From: Acidobacteriota bacterium
GTDB lineage: Bacteria > Acidobacteriota > Blastocatellia > RBC074
Assembly (NCBI GenBank): GCA_016789605.1
Contig: JAEUQO010000438.1
Span: forward strand, 1-39,168
Direction: 5' to 3'
DNA: 39,168 nucleotides
Positions 1 to 10,639 of this stretch are shown here, in pieces. The translations under genes and the position numbers were made by a program. The notes below the pieces were generated by a model. It worked only from the letters and a program-made list of their open reading frames with translations. It was not told the DNA's origin and did not search any database. The stretch's first letter is position 1. Each line of letters begins with the position of its first letter.

Positions 1-888
1 ATAACGCGCGCGACGAAATCGAATCGCCGGCCGTTCGCGTTTGTTCGGATAGACATCCACCAACACATCAGAAACCTGTCCGCCCGCGATTTCGGCAATC
101 AAGGTGGCCGCGCGCGCCGACGCAACCGGCACGATTTCAGGGTCGGTGCCGCGTTCAAACCGATACGAAGCTTCCGTCGCCAAGCCCAGCGCCTTTGAAG
201 TGGCACGCACTTGCGCAGGCGTGAAATACGCCGCTTCTAAAAGCACATCCACGGTTTTGTCCGAGATACCGGAATCTTCACCGCCTTTGATGCCCGCCAA
301 AGCGACCGGGCGTTCGGCGTCGGCAATGACCAGCATTTGCGCGGTCAGCGTGCGCTCTTCGCCGTCGAGTGTCGTGATGCGTTCGCCTTCGGTTGCCGCG
401 CGCACAATGATGCGTTCACCGCGCAACATTGCCAGGTCGAACGCGTGCAGCGGCTGGCCCAGTTCGAGCATCACGTAATTGGTGATGTCAGCCACGTTGT
501 TGACGCTGCGTTGGCCCATGACTTCCAGGCGCTTGACCAGCCATTCGGGCGAAGGGCCGATCTTCACGCCCTTGATCAAACGCGCGCTGTAACGCGGACA
601 AAATTCCGGATTCAAAATTTCGACGGAAGTCGCATTGCTTGTCGCCGGGCGGTCATAGTTCGGCAGGCGCAACGGTTTGTTTGCCAGCGTGGCAGCTTCG
701 CGCGCGACACCAAGATGCGACAAACAATCAGGCCGGTTCGAGGTCAAATCCAATTCGAGCACGAAATCGTCGCCGTGTGCTTCGACGGCATCCACGGCCA
801 GACCCGCCATCGTCAATTGCGTCGCCAGATCATTGGGCGACCAATCAACATCCACCAATTCCTTAAGCCAGTTGTAGCTGATCTTCAT
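1..888 (-). CDS. pheT: Phenylalanine--tRNA ligase beta subunit (5' part, runs off window)
   Basis: This is the first 296 codons of PheRS beta, cut by the window edge. The protein opens MKISYNWLKELVDVDW, the standard N-terminal B1 start, and continues with VLELDLTSNRPDCLSHLGVAREA and the B3/B4 editing-domain region (VNNVADITNYVMLELGQPLHAFD). PheRS is an alpha2beta2 enzyme that charges tRNA-Phe; the beta chain carries tRNA contacts and Tyr-tRNA editing. The EMAP/OB-fold tRNA-binding insert of about 110 residues, usually found after residue 38, is absent: residue ~37 runs straight into the LELDLTSNRPDCL segment. Short beta subunits of this kind exist in some lineages, so this is probably natural. 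pheT is the last gene of the minus-strand translation block but is separated from pheS by two unrelated genes. The ATG at 888 is chosen because it gives the conserved N-terminus. Confidence 0.96.
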   Translation of the reverse strand, partial: MKISYNWLKELVDVDWSPNDLATQLTMAGLAVDAVEAHGDDFVLELDLTSNRPDCLSHLGVAREAATLANKPLRLPNYDRPATSNATSVEILNPEFCPRYSARLIKGVKIGPSPEWLVKRLEVMGQRSVNNVADITNYVMLELGQPLHAFDLAMLRGERIIVRAATEGERITTLDGEERTLTAQMLVIADAERPVALAGIKGGEDSGISDKTVDVLLEAAYFTPAQVRATSKALGLATEASYRFERGTDPEIVPVASARAATLIAEIAGGQVSDVLVDVYPNKRERPAIRFRRARY

Positions 889-940
889 AAATTATCGAAT
901 AAAAGCATGACGAAAGATGCAAACGCCCTTCGCTCTTCGC

Positions 941-2248
941 TCACTGTACTTTTGCGTCGAAATTAATCGTTACATCCACACTTTGTTTTTGCGCATCGGG
1001 TTTGGGCTCGACCTTTAGGTTTTTGCCCGCATCGAGTTTCACGATGCCTTCTTTCACAATCCGCTGGATAAATTCGGCGACATACGTTCCGTCATACACG
1101 TCGCCGGCTTTGAGCTGCCAGCGTTCCTTGCACCGTTGTACGTCGGCAGGCGGAATGCCCAGAATTGTCAGCGTTCCCATGCGGAATTGCGCCCCTTCTG
1201 AAATGGCGACCTTCAGAATGACGCGTTTGTTGGCATCGTCGAATTCCGGCGCAGGTTGCAACCGCGCAGCCAGATAGCCTTTTTTGACATAGGCTTCGTA
1301 AATCGTGCGCAAGCCTTTGTCTATGCGGGGGCCGTCGGCGACGTCTCCCGCGCGCATGCCAACCGTCACATCCAGAAACGGCGTCGGCAACGCCTGGTTT
1401 CCGGCCCATTCGGCTCTGTCCCAGGAATACGACGCGCCCGCGTCAACCGGCAACGTAACCGACACACCGTCTTTGCAATCCTTACTTTCAAAATCCAGCT
1501 CGCCCAACGGCAACCCAAACCGCGCACGCAAATATCCGTATTTGCGAAACACTTGCATCAAATCCAGTTCGGCCAAACCGCGCGCATTGATTTTGGAGTA
1601 TTCGCTGCCGACCAGTTGTTGCGCGACCGGTTGCAACTCATTCATCGGCACGGAGGCCGCCCCCAACACGCGCACTTTGCAAATGTTCAAATGCAGGTCT
1701 TTGATCGTGAAAACGTGTTCCGGGCGATAGAACCCTTCGCTGCCGACCGAAAACAAATGTTCGACCTGCCCCGGCAATCCGCGTTTTTGCAGTATCCGCT
1801 CAAGCGCGACTTTGACTTTTTGCACACTGTCACCGACTTCCGGCGCTGTGCCGTCAAACGAGGGAATCTCTTTGCGCACTTCTTCGACCAGTTCCCGGTC
1901 AGTGAATCCCGCAAAGTTGTCAAACACGCAGGGCACAGCGCCGCCCGCTTCTTCGACTTCAAACACAACATCGAGTTTGTTGTTGTTCAGTTGGTAGCGG
2001 TAATTGACGCGGCGAAAGTAGCCAAGCGCAGCCAGTTTTTTGGCTGCCGCATCCAGCGCCGCCAGGGTCACGGACTGTCCGGTCTTTAATTCACTGGCCG
2101 TCAAAGCCTGTTGCCGGTCGTATTTTTTCAGGCCGACAAATTCGACTTTGCCCAGCGGATACGATGCCGCCGGTTGCGCCCAGGCCAGCACAGCCCCGCA
2201 AAGCAACAGACAGCTTGTCAGCAGAATTTTGCGCATACAGTTTTGCAT
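941..2248 (-). CDS. Secreted POTRA-repeat protein, no visible beta-barrel
   Basis: A signal peptide (MRKILLTSCLLLCGAVLAWAQP) is followed by POTRA-like segments: VEFVGLKKYDRQQALTASELKTGQ near the N-terminus, then further ones around WAGNQALPTPFLDVTVGMRAGD and LTILGIPPADVQRCKERWQLKAGD. These resemble the periplasmic repeats of BamA/TamA/FtsQ-type proteins, which bind outer-membrane protein substrates. The protein ends at about 435 residues in a lysine-rich tail (KVEPKPDAQKQSVDVTINF), so the Omp85 barrel is missing and it is presumably periplasmic. Start: the ATG at 2248 has a GAGGTG ribosome site five bases upstream; the ATG at 2236 gives a tighter signal peptide and is the alternative. It lies between an uncharacterised gene and pheT on the same strand, which is an unusual place for an envelope gene. 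The POTRA call rests on pattern and spacing, not on a profile search. Confidence 0.75.
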   Translation of the reverse strand: MQNCMRKILLTSCLLLCGAVLAWAQPAASYPLGKVEFVGLKKYDRQQALTASELKTGQSVTLAALDAAAKKLAALGYFRRVNYRYQLNNNKLDVVFEVEEAGGAVPCVFDNFAGFTDRELVEEVRKEIPSFDGTAPEVGDSVQKVKVALERILQKRGLPGQVEHLFSVGSEGFYRPEHVFTIKDLHLNICKVRVLGAASVPMNELQPVAQQLVGSEYSKINARGLAELDLMQVFRKYGYLRARFGLPLGELDFESKDCKDGVSVTLPVDAGASYSWDRAEWAGNQALPTPFLDVTVGMRAGDVADGPRIDKGLRTIYEAYVKKGYLAARLQPAPEFDDANKRVILKVAISEGAQFRMGTLTILGIPPADVQRCKERWQLKAGDVYDGTYVAEFIQRIVKEGIVKLDAGKNLKVEPKPDAQKQSVDVTINFDAKVQ

Positions 2249-2286
2249 TACCACCTCACAAAACTGGGGGAAGAATTCGCCCAGGA

Positions 2287-3042
2287 TCAGGCGCGGATGA
2301 TCAGCAATTCGCAGTCAAAAAAGGTTTTGGCGATGTAGCTGGCAAATGTCGCCGCGTGCATTTCGACCTGTTCGCGCGACATATCACCAAACATCTTCCG
2401 GTTGGGCGAAAAGATCGAAAGCATTTGCACCGACAATTGCTCAAAGAAATTGTCGTCGAGCAATTGCGGTTCGCGGTCTTTCAGCAACTCCTTGATCGCA
2501 TCGCTGAAAGTTTCGCCCTGAATCACGTGTTCCAGCTTGCGCGGTTTGGAACAGAAATGCACGTCAGGTGTTTTGCGGCTATAGACCACGCGATGAAGCT
2601 TGCTGTCGGGCAATTCGCTAATGTCGCCCGGACTGATAAACACCGATTGCGCCACGATCTGCCGGTCAAAAAAGGCGCTGTTCAAACTGGCAGCTTCGTG
2701 AAAAAGCGGCGCGACATAAAACACGGCATTGCCGCGTTTTTCCAATTCCATCAACAAGCGGTGTTGGTTGGATTGGCTGCGGCGCGGCAATTCAAAACGG
2801 AAATACGGCAGGCCCGCGACTTTCGATTCGGCGGCGTACCGGCGCTGCATGTATTCGCTCAGCTTAAACTGCAAAAAGAGCGGATAGCCGCGCAACGACA
2901 ACCCGATTTCCTGTTGCTTGCCCTTCTTTTTTGCTTCTGAAGCGCGCACAACTGTCGCCGCGACTTGCCAGCAATCATAGACGTGCACCAGTTCATGCGT
3001 TAACACGAAGCCGTAGGAAAATTCGGAGATTTTGCGTTTCAT
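2287..3042 (-). CDS. Uncharacterised protein, 251 aa
   Basis: I do not recognise this family with certainty. It starts MKRKISEFSYGFVLTHELV, has no signal peptide or membrane segment, and contains LFLQFKLSEYMQRRY, PYFRFELPRRSQSNQHRLL and VFYVAPLFHEAASLN. The succession of a QFK strand, a strand with a basic loop and a later APxFH strand could fit a PD-(D/E)XK-like nuclease fold, but no catalytic acid pattern is clear, so no function is assigned. It is on the minus strand, 183 bp downstream of pheS and 38 bp upstream of the POTRA gene's start, so it could be co-transcribed with either. The start has GGAGACGCG about five bases upstream. Codon use looks like its neighbours. Confidence 0.7.
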   Translation of the reverse strand: MKRKISEFSYGFVLTHELVHVYDCWQVAATVVRASEAKKKGKQQEIGLSLRGYPLFLQFKLSEYMQRRYAAESKVAGLPYFRFELPRRSQSNQHRLLMELEKRGNAVFYVAPLFHEAASLNSAFFDRQIVAQSVFISPGDISELPDSKLHRVVYSRKTPDVHFCSKPRKLEHVIQGETFSDAIKELLKDREPQLLDDNFFEQLSVQMLSIFSPNRKMFGDMSREQVEMHAATFASYIAKTFFDCELLIIRA

Positions 3043-3225
3043 CGCGTCTCCTTGAGCGTGAAAGCCGAAGCCAAAACTTACAAGAGTCAGACAAGCGAGA
3101 ATGAGTTGGGAAGAGCGGCCAGAGAGTCACGGAGTGAAGAAAACAACTGGTGAACGAGGTTTTACGTTTCCCTTATTTTCCTTCGCCACGGTGGCAGCCA
3201 ACTTTTCAATCTTGCGTGTTCTGCA

Positions 3226-4251
3226 TTAGCGGAACTGTTCCAAAAAGCGCACGTCGTTTTCGTACAGCAAACGAATGTCATCCAGTCCGTACATCAAGGC
3301 GCACAACCGATCCAGCCCTAAACCAAACGCGAAGCCGGTGAACTCTTCGGGATCAATGCCGACGCCGCGCAACACATTCGGATGCACCATGCCGGAACCG
3401 CCCATTTCGATCCAGCCGGAACCTTTGCAAACGCGGCAGCCCGCGCCGTTGCATTTGAAACAGGTGTAATCAATTTCGGCTCCCGGTTCGACGAAAGGAA
3501 AGTACGAGGGACGAAAACGCGTGCGCGTTTCGGGGCCGAAAAGGCGACGGACGAATTCTTCGACCGTACCTTTCAAATCACCGAGCGTGATACCGCGATC
3601 CACCAGCAAGCCTTCGACTTGATAGAACATCGGGTTGTGCGTGGCGTCGGGCGTATCGCGCCGAAAGACGCGGCCCGGCGCAGCCACGCGCAAAGGCGGA
3701 CGGCGTTTTTGCATGGCGTGAATCTGCATGGTCGAAGTCTGTGACCGCAGCGCCAGTTGATCGGTGATGTAAAAGGTGTCTTGCGGGCTGCGCGCCGGAT
3801 GATTTTCCGGGATGTTCAGCGCGTCGAAGTTGTAGAAATGCGTTTCGATTTCCGGGCCGTCTTCGATCTCATAGCCCATCGAAACGAAAATGTCTTCGAT
3901 CTTCTGCCGCAACAGCGTGATGGGATGCAAATGGCCGCCTGACAAACGGCGGCCTGGCAACGTCACGTCAATCCGTTCACTGACCAATTGCTCGGCTTCG
4001 CGTTTGGCGGCAAAACCGGCCTGCAAAGATTCGATGGCGGATTCGACGTAACCTTTCAGCTCGTTGAGCTGTGCACCGGCGGTTTTGCGTTCTTCGGGGG
4101 ACAGCTTGCCGAGCGTTTTCATTTCCGCCGTCAGCAATCCACTTTTGCGGCCAACCCAACGGTCGCGCAAAGCGGTCGCGTCGGCGTCGGTGGTGACGGC
4201 AGGCAATTCCCGGTCGAAATCTGTGCGCAGTTGTGTGATGCGATCTGACAT
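3226..4251 (-). CDS. pheS: Phenylalanine--tRNA ligase alpha subunit
   Basis: 341 residues, normal for bacterial PheS. The N-terminal coiled coil (residues 1-90, RITQLRTDFDRELPAV through VESAIESLQAGF) binds tRNA-Phe; the class II catalytic domain follows. Visible signatures: TLPGRRLSGGHLHPITLL, GPEIETHFYNFDALNIPENHPAR, motif 2 around GRVFRRDTPDATHNPMFYQVEG, the cysteine cluster CFKCNGAGCRVCKGSGW, and motif 3 GFAFGLGLDRLCALMYGLDDIR. It makes Phe-tRNA with the beta subunit (pheT, 1-888). The two subunits are normally adjacent; here about 2.3 kb with two other genes separates them. It lies 99 bp downstream of rplT in the order infC-rpmI-rplT-pheS typical of bacteria. Confidence 0.98.
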   Translation of the reverse strand: MSDRITQLRTDFDRELPAVTTDADATALRDRWVGRKSGLLTAEMKTLGKLSPEERKTAGAQLNELKGYVESAIESLQAGFAAKREAEQLVSERIDVTLPGRRLSGGHLHPITLLRQKIEDIFVSMGYEIEDGPEIETHFYNFDALNIPENHPARSPQDTFYITDQLALRSQTSTMQIHAMQKRRPPLRVAAPGRVFRRDTPDATHNPMFYQVEGLLVDRGITLGDLKGTVEEFVRRLFGPETRTRFRPSYFPFVEPGAEIDYTCFKCNGAGCRVCKGSGWIEMGGSGMVHPNVLRGVGIDPEEFTGFAFGLGLDRLCALMYGLDDIRLLYENDVRFLEQFR

Positions 4252-4350
4252 ACGCTGGAAAACTCAAAACAAGACCCAAGACGTCCAAGCCCTTGCTTGT
4301 ATCGGGCTGGCAGCCTTGGGTCGGCAAAATCTCGGATGTGCGAATCGCAA

Positions 4351-4725
4351 CTAGGCGGCTGCCTGGTTGGATTCCAACGCCTTTTTCGCCGAACCCGCGA
4401 GTTCGGCAAACGTCTGCGGCTGGTTGACGGCCAAATCGGCGAGCACTTTGCGATCAAGCTCGATCCCGGCAACTTTCAACCCGTGCATAAACTGGCTGTA
4501 ATTCAGACCATTCAAGCGCGCTGCCGCTCCGATGCGGACGATCCATAGAGAACGGAAATCGCGTTTTTTGATCTTGCGGCCAACGTAGGCGAATTTCAGT
4601 GCGCGTTGCACTGATTCTCTCATCGAGCGGTAGAGTTTACTTTTTGTACCGCGATACCCACTAGACAGTTTCTCTAACTTTTTGCGCTTCTCTAGGCGCT
4701 TATTACCACGTTTTGCGCGAGGCAT
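4351..4725 (-). CDS. rplT: 50S ribosomal protein L20
   Basis: 124 residues, near the family norm of 115-120, with the diagnostic basic N-terminus MPRAKRGNKRLEKRKKLEK, then KSKLYRSMRESVQRALKFAYVGR and FRSLWIVRIGAAARLNGLNYSQFMHGL. L20 is an early assembly protein of the large subunit and in several bacteria represses its own operon by binding leader RNA. A GGAGGGG ribosome site precedes the ATG. It lies 65 bp downstream of rpmI, in the expected infC-rpmI-rplT order. Confidence 0.99.
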   Translation of the reverse strand: MPRAKRGNKRLEKRKKLEKLSSGYRGTKSKLYRSMRESVQRALKFAYVGRKIKKRDFRSLWIVRIGAAARLNGLNYSQFMHGLKVAGIELDRKVLADLAVNQPQTFAELAGSAKKALESNQAAA

Positions 4726-4790
4726 GGGCCCCTCCTTGCTAAAAAAGAATGATAACGACTTCGGTCAATACCGAATATGAATGGCGGCGT

Positions 4791-4994
4791 TTATTTACGG
4801 CCGTAAGGCAACATTGCCTCGACACGCGCCTGATCGCTTTCCGAAACCAACACATCAATGTCCAGATTGCGTTTCCGCTTGGTCGGCTTTTTGGTCAGGA
4901 TGTGACGCGCGTGCGAATGCCCGCGCTTGATCTTGCCAGTCGCGGTGGTGCGAAATCGCTTCGCCGCGCCTTTGTGAGTTTTCAGTTTAGGCAT
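4791..4994 (-). CDS. rpmI: 50S ribosomal protein L35
   Basis: 67 residues beginning MPKLKTHKGAAKRFRTTATGKI, the L35 signature, and rich in Lys/Arg (HARHILTKKPTKRKRNLD). The start at 4994 is preceded by CGGAGGAAT at good spacing; an open frame extends upstream to 5036 but that part (MPFGIRCLLNNGGI) overlaps the ribosome site and has no L35 similarity. It is 52 bp downstream of infC and 65 bp upstream of rplT, the usual gene order. Confidence 0.98.
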   Translation of the reverse strand: MPKLKTHKGAAKRFRTTATGKIKRGHSHARHILTKKPTKRKRNLDIDVLVSESDQARVEAMLPYGRK

Positions 4995-5046
4995 AATTCC
5001 TCCGTTGTTTAGTAAACATCGAATGCCAAACGGCAATCTTTATGTC

Positions 5047-5730
5047 TTATTCTTGCGTCTTGTCTTTTTCTGGCGCTTTTTCTTTTTCCGGCGCCTTTTC
5101 TTTCGGTTTCTCGTTTACCGCTTTCTCCCCGGGTTTCTGACTGGCTTTTTCGCTCTTGCCACTGGTGGGCGCCTGCTTCTTGGGCGCGAAAATCACCATC
5201 ATCTGCATGCCTTCCAGGCGCGGAAACACTTCAGGAGACCCCTGCTCGGCCAGGTCTTGCGTCAAGCGGTCGAGCAACTGGCGGCCAAGTTCCTTGTGCG
5301 TGATTTCGCGACCACGGAAACGAACAGTGGCTTTGACCTTGTTGCCGTCCAGCAAAATCTCGCGGGCGTGCTTCATCTTGAAGTTGTAATCGTGTTCGTC
5401 AGTTGCGGGCCGGAATTTGATTTCCTTGACCTCGATGACGACCTGTTTCTTTTTGGCTTCGTGCGCGCGTTTTTTCTGCTCGTAGAGGTATTTGCCAAAA
5501 TCTACGATGCGGCAAACCGGCGGCTGGGCCTGGGGAGCGACTTCGACCAGATCGTAACCGCGTTCCCGTGCGATACGCACAGCCTCTTGCGGCGTCAGAA
5601 TGCCTAGCTGCCCGCCCTCTTCGTCAATAACGCGCACTTCTTTGGCGCGAATGCGTTCGTTGACACGAACCTGCGGGCCGCGAGTATCCCGCCGCTGAAA
5701 ACCCCCGCCGCGATTGAAACCACTGTTAAT
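5047..5730 (-). CDS. infC: Translation initiation factor IF-3, AUU start
   Basis: 227 residues. The N-terminal domain starts at QVRVNERIRAKEVRVIDEEGGQLGILTPQEA and the C-terminal domain holds KEIKFRPATDEHDYNFKMKHAREILLDGNKVKATVRFRGREI. IF-3 binds the 30S subunit and checks the start codon. No ATG, GTG or TTG gives a complete N-terminal domain; an in-frame ATT at 5728-5730, five bases after CGGAGGTG, does. AUU is the known autoregulatory start of infC in many bacteria, because IF-3 discriminates against it. The C-terminus carries an extra ~40-residue Lys/Glu/Pro-rich tail (residues ~188-227) beyond the core. It lies between thrS and rpmI. Confidence 0.96.
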   Translation of the reverse strand: MNSGFNRGGGFQRRDTRGPQVRVNERIRAKEVRVIDEEGGQLGILTPQEAVRIARERGYDLVEVAPQAQPPVCRIVDFGKYLYEQKKRAHEAKKKQVVIEVKEIKFRPATDEHDYNFKMKHAREILLDGNKVKATVRFRGREITHKELGRQLLDRLTQDLAEQGSPEVFPRLEGMQMMVIFAPKKQAPTSGKSEKASQKPGEKAVNEKPKEKAPEKEKAPEKDKTQE

Positions 5731-5743
5731 AGAAACACCTCCG
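5728..5743 (-). promoter_or_regulatory. infC ribosome site with AUU start codon
   Basis: On the minus strand CGGAGGTG (5736-5743) is followed by TTTCT and then ATT (5730-5728), opening the IF-3 frame ATT-AAC-AGT-GGT. The strong Shine-Dalgarno sequence with a non-canonical start fits IF-3 autoregulation of its own translation. Confidence 0.85.
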
Positions 5744-5819
5744 AGAAATCGAAGAACGAGTTAAGCAGAGAAAGCAGCGCATATTCACAGCCGCTTCCCC
5801 TGTAACTGCTGTTCTTCTG

Positions 5820-7841
<2,022 letters not shown>

Positions 7842-7857
7842 AAATAATCACAGCCAT

Positions 7858-8050
7858 CTTGCCTCAGGCAAAATCGCTGTTCTGGAATCCGGTGTTAAGT
7901 CACACGAGACCCCAGAATCCCTATACTTTACTGGTGGACAGTCCCAAAAGCTTCCGTAAACTGGATTTCTGCTTCAGGTAAGGTCCTACGCCAGCGGTCG
8001 TCGCGCAGAATGCTGTGATGCGGCGTCGGGAGACGCTTTTCCATCACAGC
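7858..8050 (-). promoter_or_regulatory. Structured leader upstream of thrS
   Basis: The 310 bases between tRNA-Val and thrS hold no gene. Two hairpins stand out. At 8012-8050 a perfect 9-bp outer stem (GCTGTGATG/CATCACAGC) encloses a 5-bp GCGTC/GACGC stem. At about 7860-7872 TTGCC-TGA-GGCAA lies just upstream of the thrS start. thrS is autoregulated by leader structures in some bacteria, so a control role is plausible but is inference. Confidence 0.35.
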
Positions 8051-8152
8051 TACTTAGTTCGATTCGTAAATCGCTTCTGCATAAATTGACAACTCTTCTG
8101 GAGCTGACGTCGAACGCGGGCTTTTACAAACCCGGCAAGGAAACAAAACTGA

Positions 8153-8224
<72 letters not shown>

Positions 8225-8552
8225 ATAGCAATTCCAAGAGACGCGGAAGGTAGCAAATGAGTCGCGAGGCTGTCAAGTTTGCCTCAGCGAGAATCGTCTT
8301 GTCTGCGCTCACACAATCACGCAACCGAGCGCGAGACGCTTGCTGGCGTGAGGTTTCGCTACTACCCCCATAAACATTATTTATGCAGAACATTATTGTC
8401 ATAAGCAGCCGACCTGAGTATGCTAACGCGCGCTTCGAGCGAGACGACGGCTAAACGAAGCGCCGAATTGGTCTATCAAGCCCATCAGGCAATCAGCCGC
8501 GTTCATCATTTTGCGTTAACAACCTCATTCAACGCTGACATAGCAGAAAATC
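8225..8552. other. Intergenic region between tRNA-Val and leuC
   Basis: This 328-bp divergent spacer has no credible gene. It must hold promoters for tRNA-Val/thrS (minus) and leuC (plus). An AT-rich patch at about 8370-8405 with CATAAACATTATTTATG and a nearby TTATG/CATAA pair could be an operator or promoter; nothing decides this. Confidence 0.3.
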
Positions 8553-9959
8553 ATGCCGAAAACACTCTTCGAAAAAATTTGGGATAGCCATGTTGTGCAT
8601 CAGGAATCCGGACAACCCGCGATTTTATATATTGATTGCCACCTGGTTCACGAAGTCACCAGTCCACAGGCCTTTGATGGTTTGCGCCTCAATGGTCGCC
8701 GTGTACGTCGTCCAGACCTGACCGTCGCGACAATGGACCACAACGTTCCGACCTGGAGCCGCGCGCTGCCGATTACGGATCCCATTGCCAAGCAACAGAT
8801 CGAAACGCTGGAACGCAATTGTCAGGAATTTGGCATTCGACTGTATGGTTTGGACAGCCCCGAACAAGGCATTGTGCACGTGATTGGGCCGGAACTCGGA
8901 TTTACCCAACCTGGCATGACGATTGTTTGCGGCGACAGTCATACATCTACGCACGGCGCGTTCGGAGCCCTGGCCTTTGGCATCGGCACCAGCGAAGTCG
9001 AACACGTGCTCGCGTCGCAATGTCTGTTGCAAGCTAAACCCAAGACGTTTCGCATCACGTTTAATGGCAAGCTTCCGCGTGGCGTCACAGCCAAAGACAT
9101 CATCTTGCGCATCATCGGCGAAATCGGCACAGATGGCGCAACGGGCTATGTCATCGAATATGCGGGCGAAGCGATTCGTAATCTAAGCATGGAAGAGCGC
9201 ATGACCGTTTGCAATATGTCTATTGAAGCAGGCGCGCGCGCAGGCATGATCGCCCCCGACGAAAAGACGTTTGCCTATCTGGCAGGACGTCAATTCGCGC
9301 CGCAAGGCGAAGCCTGGGAAAAAGCGGTCGCCTATTGGAAAACACTGCCCACTGAAGAAGGCGCAACATTTGACCGCGAGTTAACGCTCGACGCCAACAC
9401 GTTGGCGCCGCAAGTCACCTGGGGAACCAGCCCCGGCATGGTGACCGACATCACCAGCAACGTGCCCGATCCTGAAGCGATGCCGACCGAAAATGATCGC
9501 AAAGCGACGCGGCGCGCATTGGAATACATGGGCCTGACGCCCGGCACACCGTTGCAAGAAGTCAAAATTGACCGCGTGTTCATCGGCTCTTGTACCAATT
9601 CGCGCATTGAAGATTTGCGTGCCGCTGCCAAAATTGCCAAAGGCAAAAAAGTCGCCGCCCACGTAAACGCGATGGTGGTCCCCGGTTCTCAACCGATCAA
9701 AAAGCTGGCGGAACAAGAAGGCCTGGATGTGATTTTCAGAGAAGCTGGTTTTGATTGGCGTGAAAGTGGTTGCAGCATGTGCCTGGCGATGAATCCAGAT
9801 GTATTGCAACCGGGTGAGCGTTGCGCTTCGACGTCAAATCGCAACTTTGAAGGCCGCCAAGGCGCGGGCGGACGCACGCATCTGGTCAGCCCGGAAATGG
9901 CTGCCGCTGCCGCCATCGCAGGTCATTTTGTTGACGTGCGCGAATGGGATAACGCCTAA
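8553..9959 (+). CDS. leuC: 3-isopropylmalate dehydratase large subunit
   Basis: 468 residues of the aconitase superfamily. It isomerises 2-isopropylmalate to 3-isopropylmalate in leucine synthesis, together with LeuD. Signatures: MPKTLFEKIWDSHVV start, CGDSHTSTHGAFGALAFGIGTSEVEH, FIGSCTNSRIEDLRAAA with Cys347, and GCSMCLAMNPD with Cys407 and Cys410, the three ligands of the [4Fe-4S] cluster. The C-terminal FEGRQGAGGRTHLVSPEMAAAAAI is typical. leuD follows 68 bp downstream on the same strand, so the two are very likely one operon. Confidence 0.99.
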   Translation: MPKTLFEKIWDSHVVHQESGQPAILYIDCHLVHEVTSPQAFDGLRLNGRRVRRPDLTVATMDHNVPTWSRALPITDPIAKQQIETLERNCQEFGIRLYGLDSPEQGIVHVIGPELGFTQPGMTIVCGDSHTSTHGAFGALAFGIGTSEVEHVLASQCLLQAKPKTFRITFNGKLPRGVTAKDIILRIIGEIGTDGATGYVIEYAGEAIRNLSMEERMTVCNMSIEAGARAGMIAPDEKTFAYLAGRQFAPQGEAWEKAVAYWKTLPTEEGATFDRELTLDANTLAPQVTWGTSPGMVTDITSNVPDPEAMPTENDRKATRRALEYMGLTPGTPLQEVKIDRVFIGSCTNSRIEDLRAAAKIAKGKKVAAHVNAMVVPGSQPIKKLAEQEGLDVIFREAGFDWRESGCSMCLAMNPDVLQPGERCASTSNRNFEGRQGAGGRTHLVSPEMAAAAAIAGHFVDVREWDNA

Positions 9960-10027
9960 CAACTTTGCCGCAGGTGAGCGCAGGCGCGACTCACCCGCGG
10001 CACTCATACAATTCGTCAATAAAGATC

Positions 10028-10624
10028 ATGAAACCTTTTACTGTTCACACTGGCCTGGTGGCGTCCTTGGATCGTGTCAACGTAGACACCGATCAAATCA
10101 TTCCCAAACAATTCCTGAAACGCATTGAACGAACCGGCTTCGGCGAGGCGCTATTTTTCGATTGGCGGTTTAACGCGGACGGTTCACCCAATCCTGACTT
10201 CGAACTCAACCAGTCGCGTTTTCAGGGCGCAAGCGTTCTGCTGGCGCGCGATAATTTCGGCTGCGGCTCGTCACGCGAACACGCGCCCTGGGCGTTGAAT
10301 GATTACGGCTTCATTTCCGTGATTGCGCCTTCGTTCGCGGATATTTTCTATAACAACTGCTTCAAAAACGGCATGCTGCCGATCAAGCTCAGCGCTGAGC
10401 AGGTCGAAGAATTGTTTCAGCGCACCAAAACCAACGAAGGCTACCGGATTACCATTGATCTGGAGCAAGAAGTCATCACCGACAACGCGGGATTGCGCCT
10501 GGAGTTCAAAATTGATCCGTTTCGCCGCGAATGCCTGCTGAAAGGGTTGGACGATATTGGCTTGACGTTGCAACACACAGACAAGATCAGCGCCTATGAA
10601 GCGCAACGCGTGGCTTTCCGCTAA
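10028..10624 (+). CDS. leuD: 3-isopropylmalate dehydratase small subunit
   Basis: 198 residues, the swivel-domain partner of LeuC. It starts MKPFTVHTGLVASLDRVNVDTDQIIPKQFLKRI and contains FGCGSSREHAPWALNDYGF, the conserved substrate-binding motif, then ADIFYNNCFKNGMLPI. The frame is open from 9965, but the ATG at 10028 gives the family N-terminus; its ribosome site (AAAGA) is weak. The next gene starts only 15 bp after the stop, consistent with a three-gene transcript. Confidence 0.98.
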   Translation: MKPFTVHTGLVASLDRVNVDTDQIIPKQFLKRIERTGFGEALFFDWRFNADGSPNPDFELNQSRFQGASVLLARDNFGCGSSREHAPWALNDYGFISVIAPSFADIFYNNCFKNGMLPIKLSAEQVEELFQRTKTNEGYRITIDLEQEVITDNAGLRLEFKIDPFRRECLLKGLDDIGLTLQHTDKISAYEAQRVAFR

Positions 10625-10639
10625 ACGGGTATCCATCTC

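Noticed and set aside
7842..8152. T-box riboswitch or tRNA-like leader for thrS
   Set aside because: No T-box bulge (TGGNACC) or specifier loop is visible.
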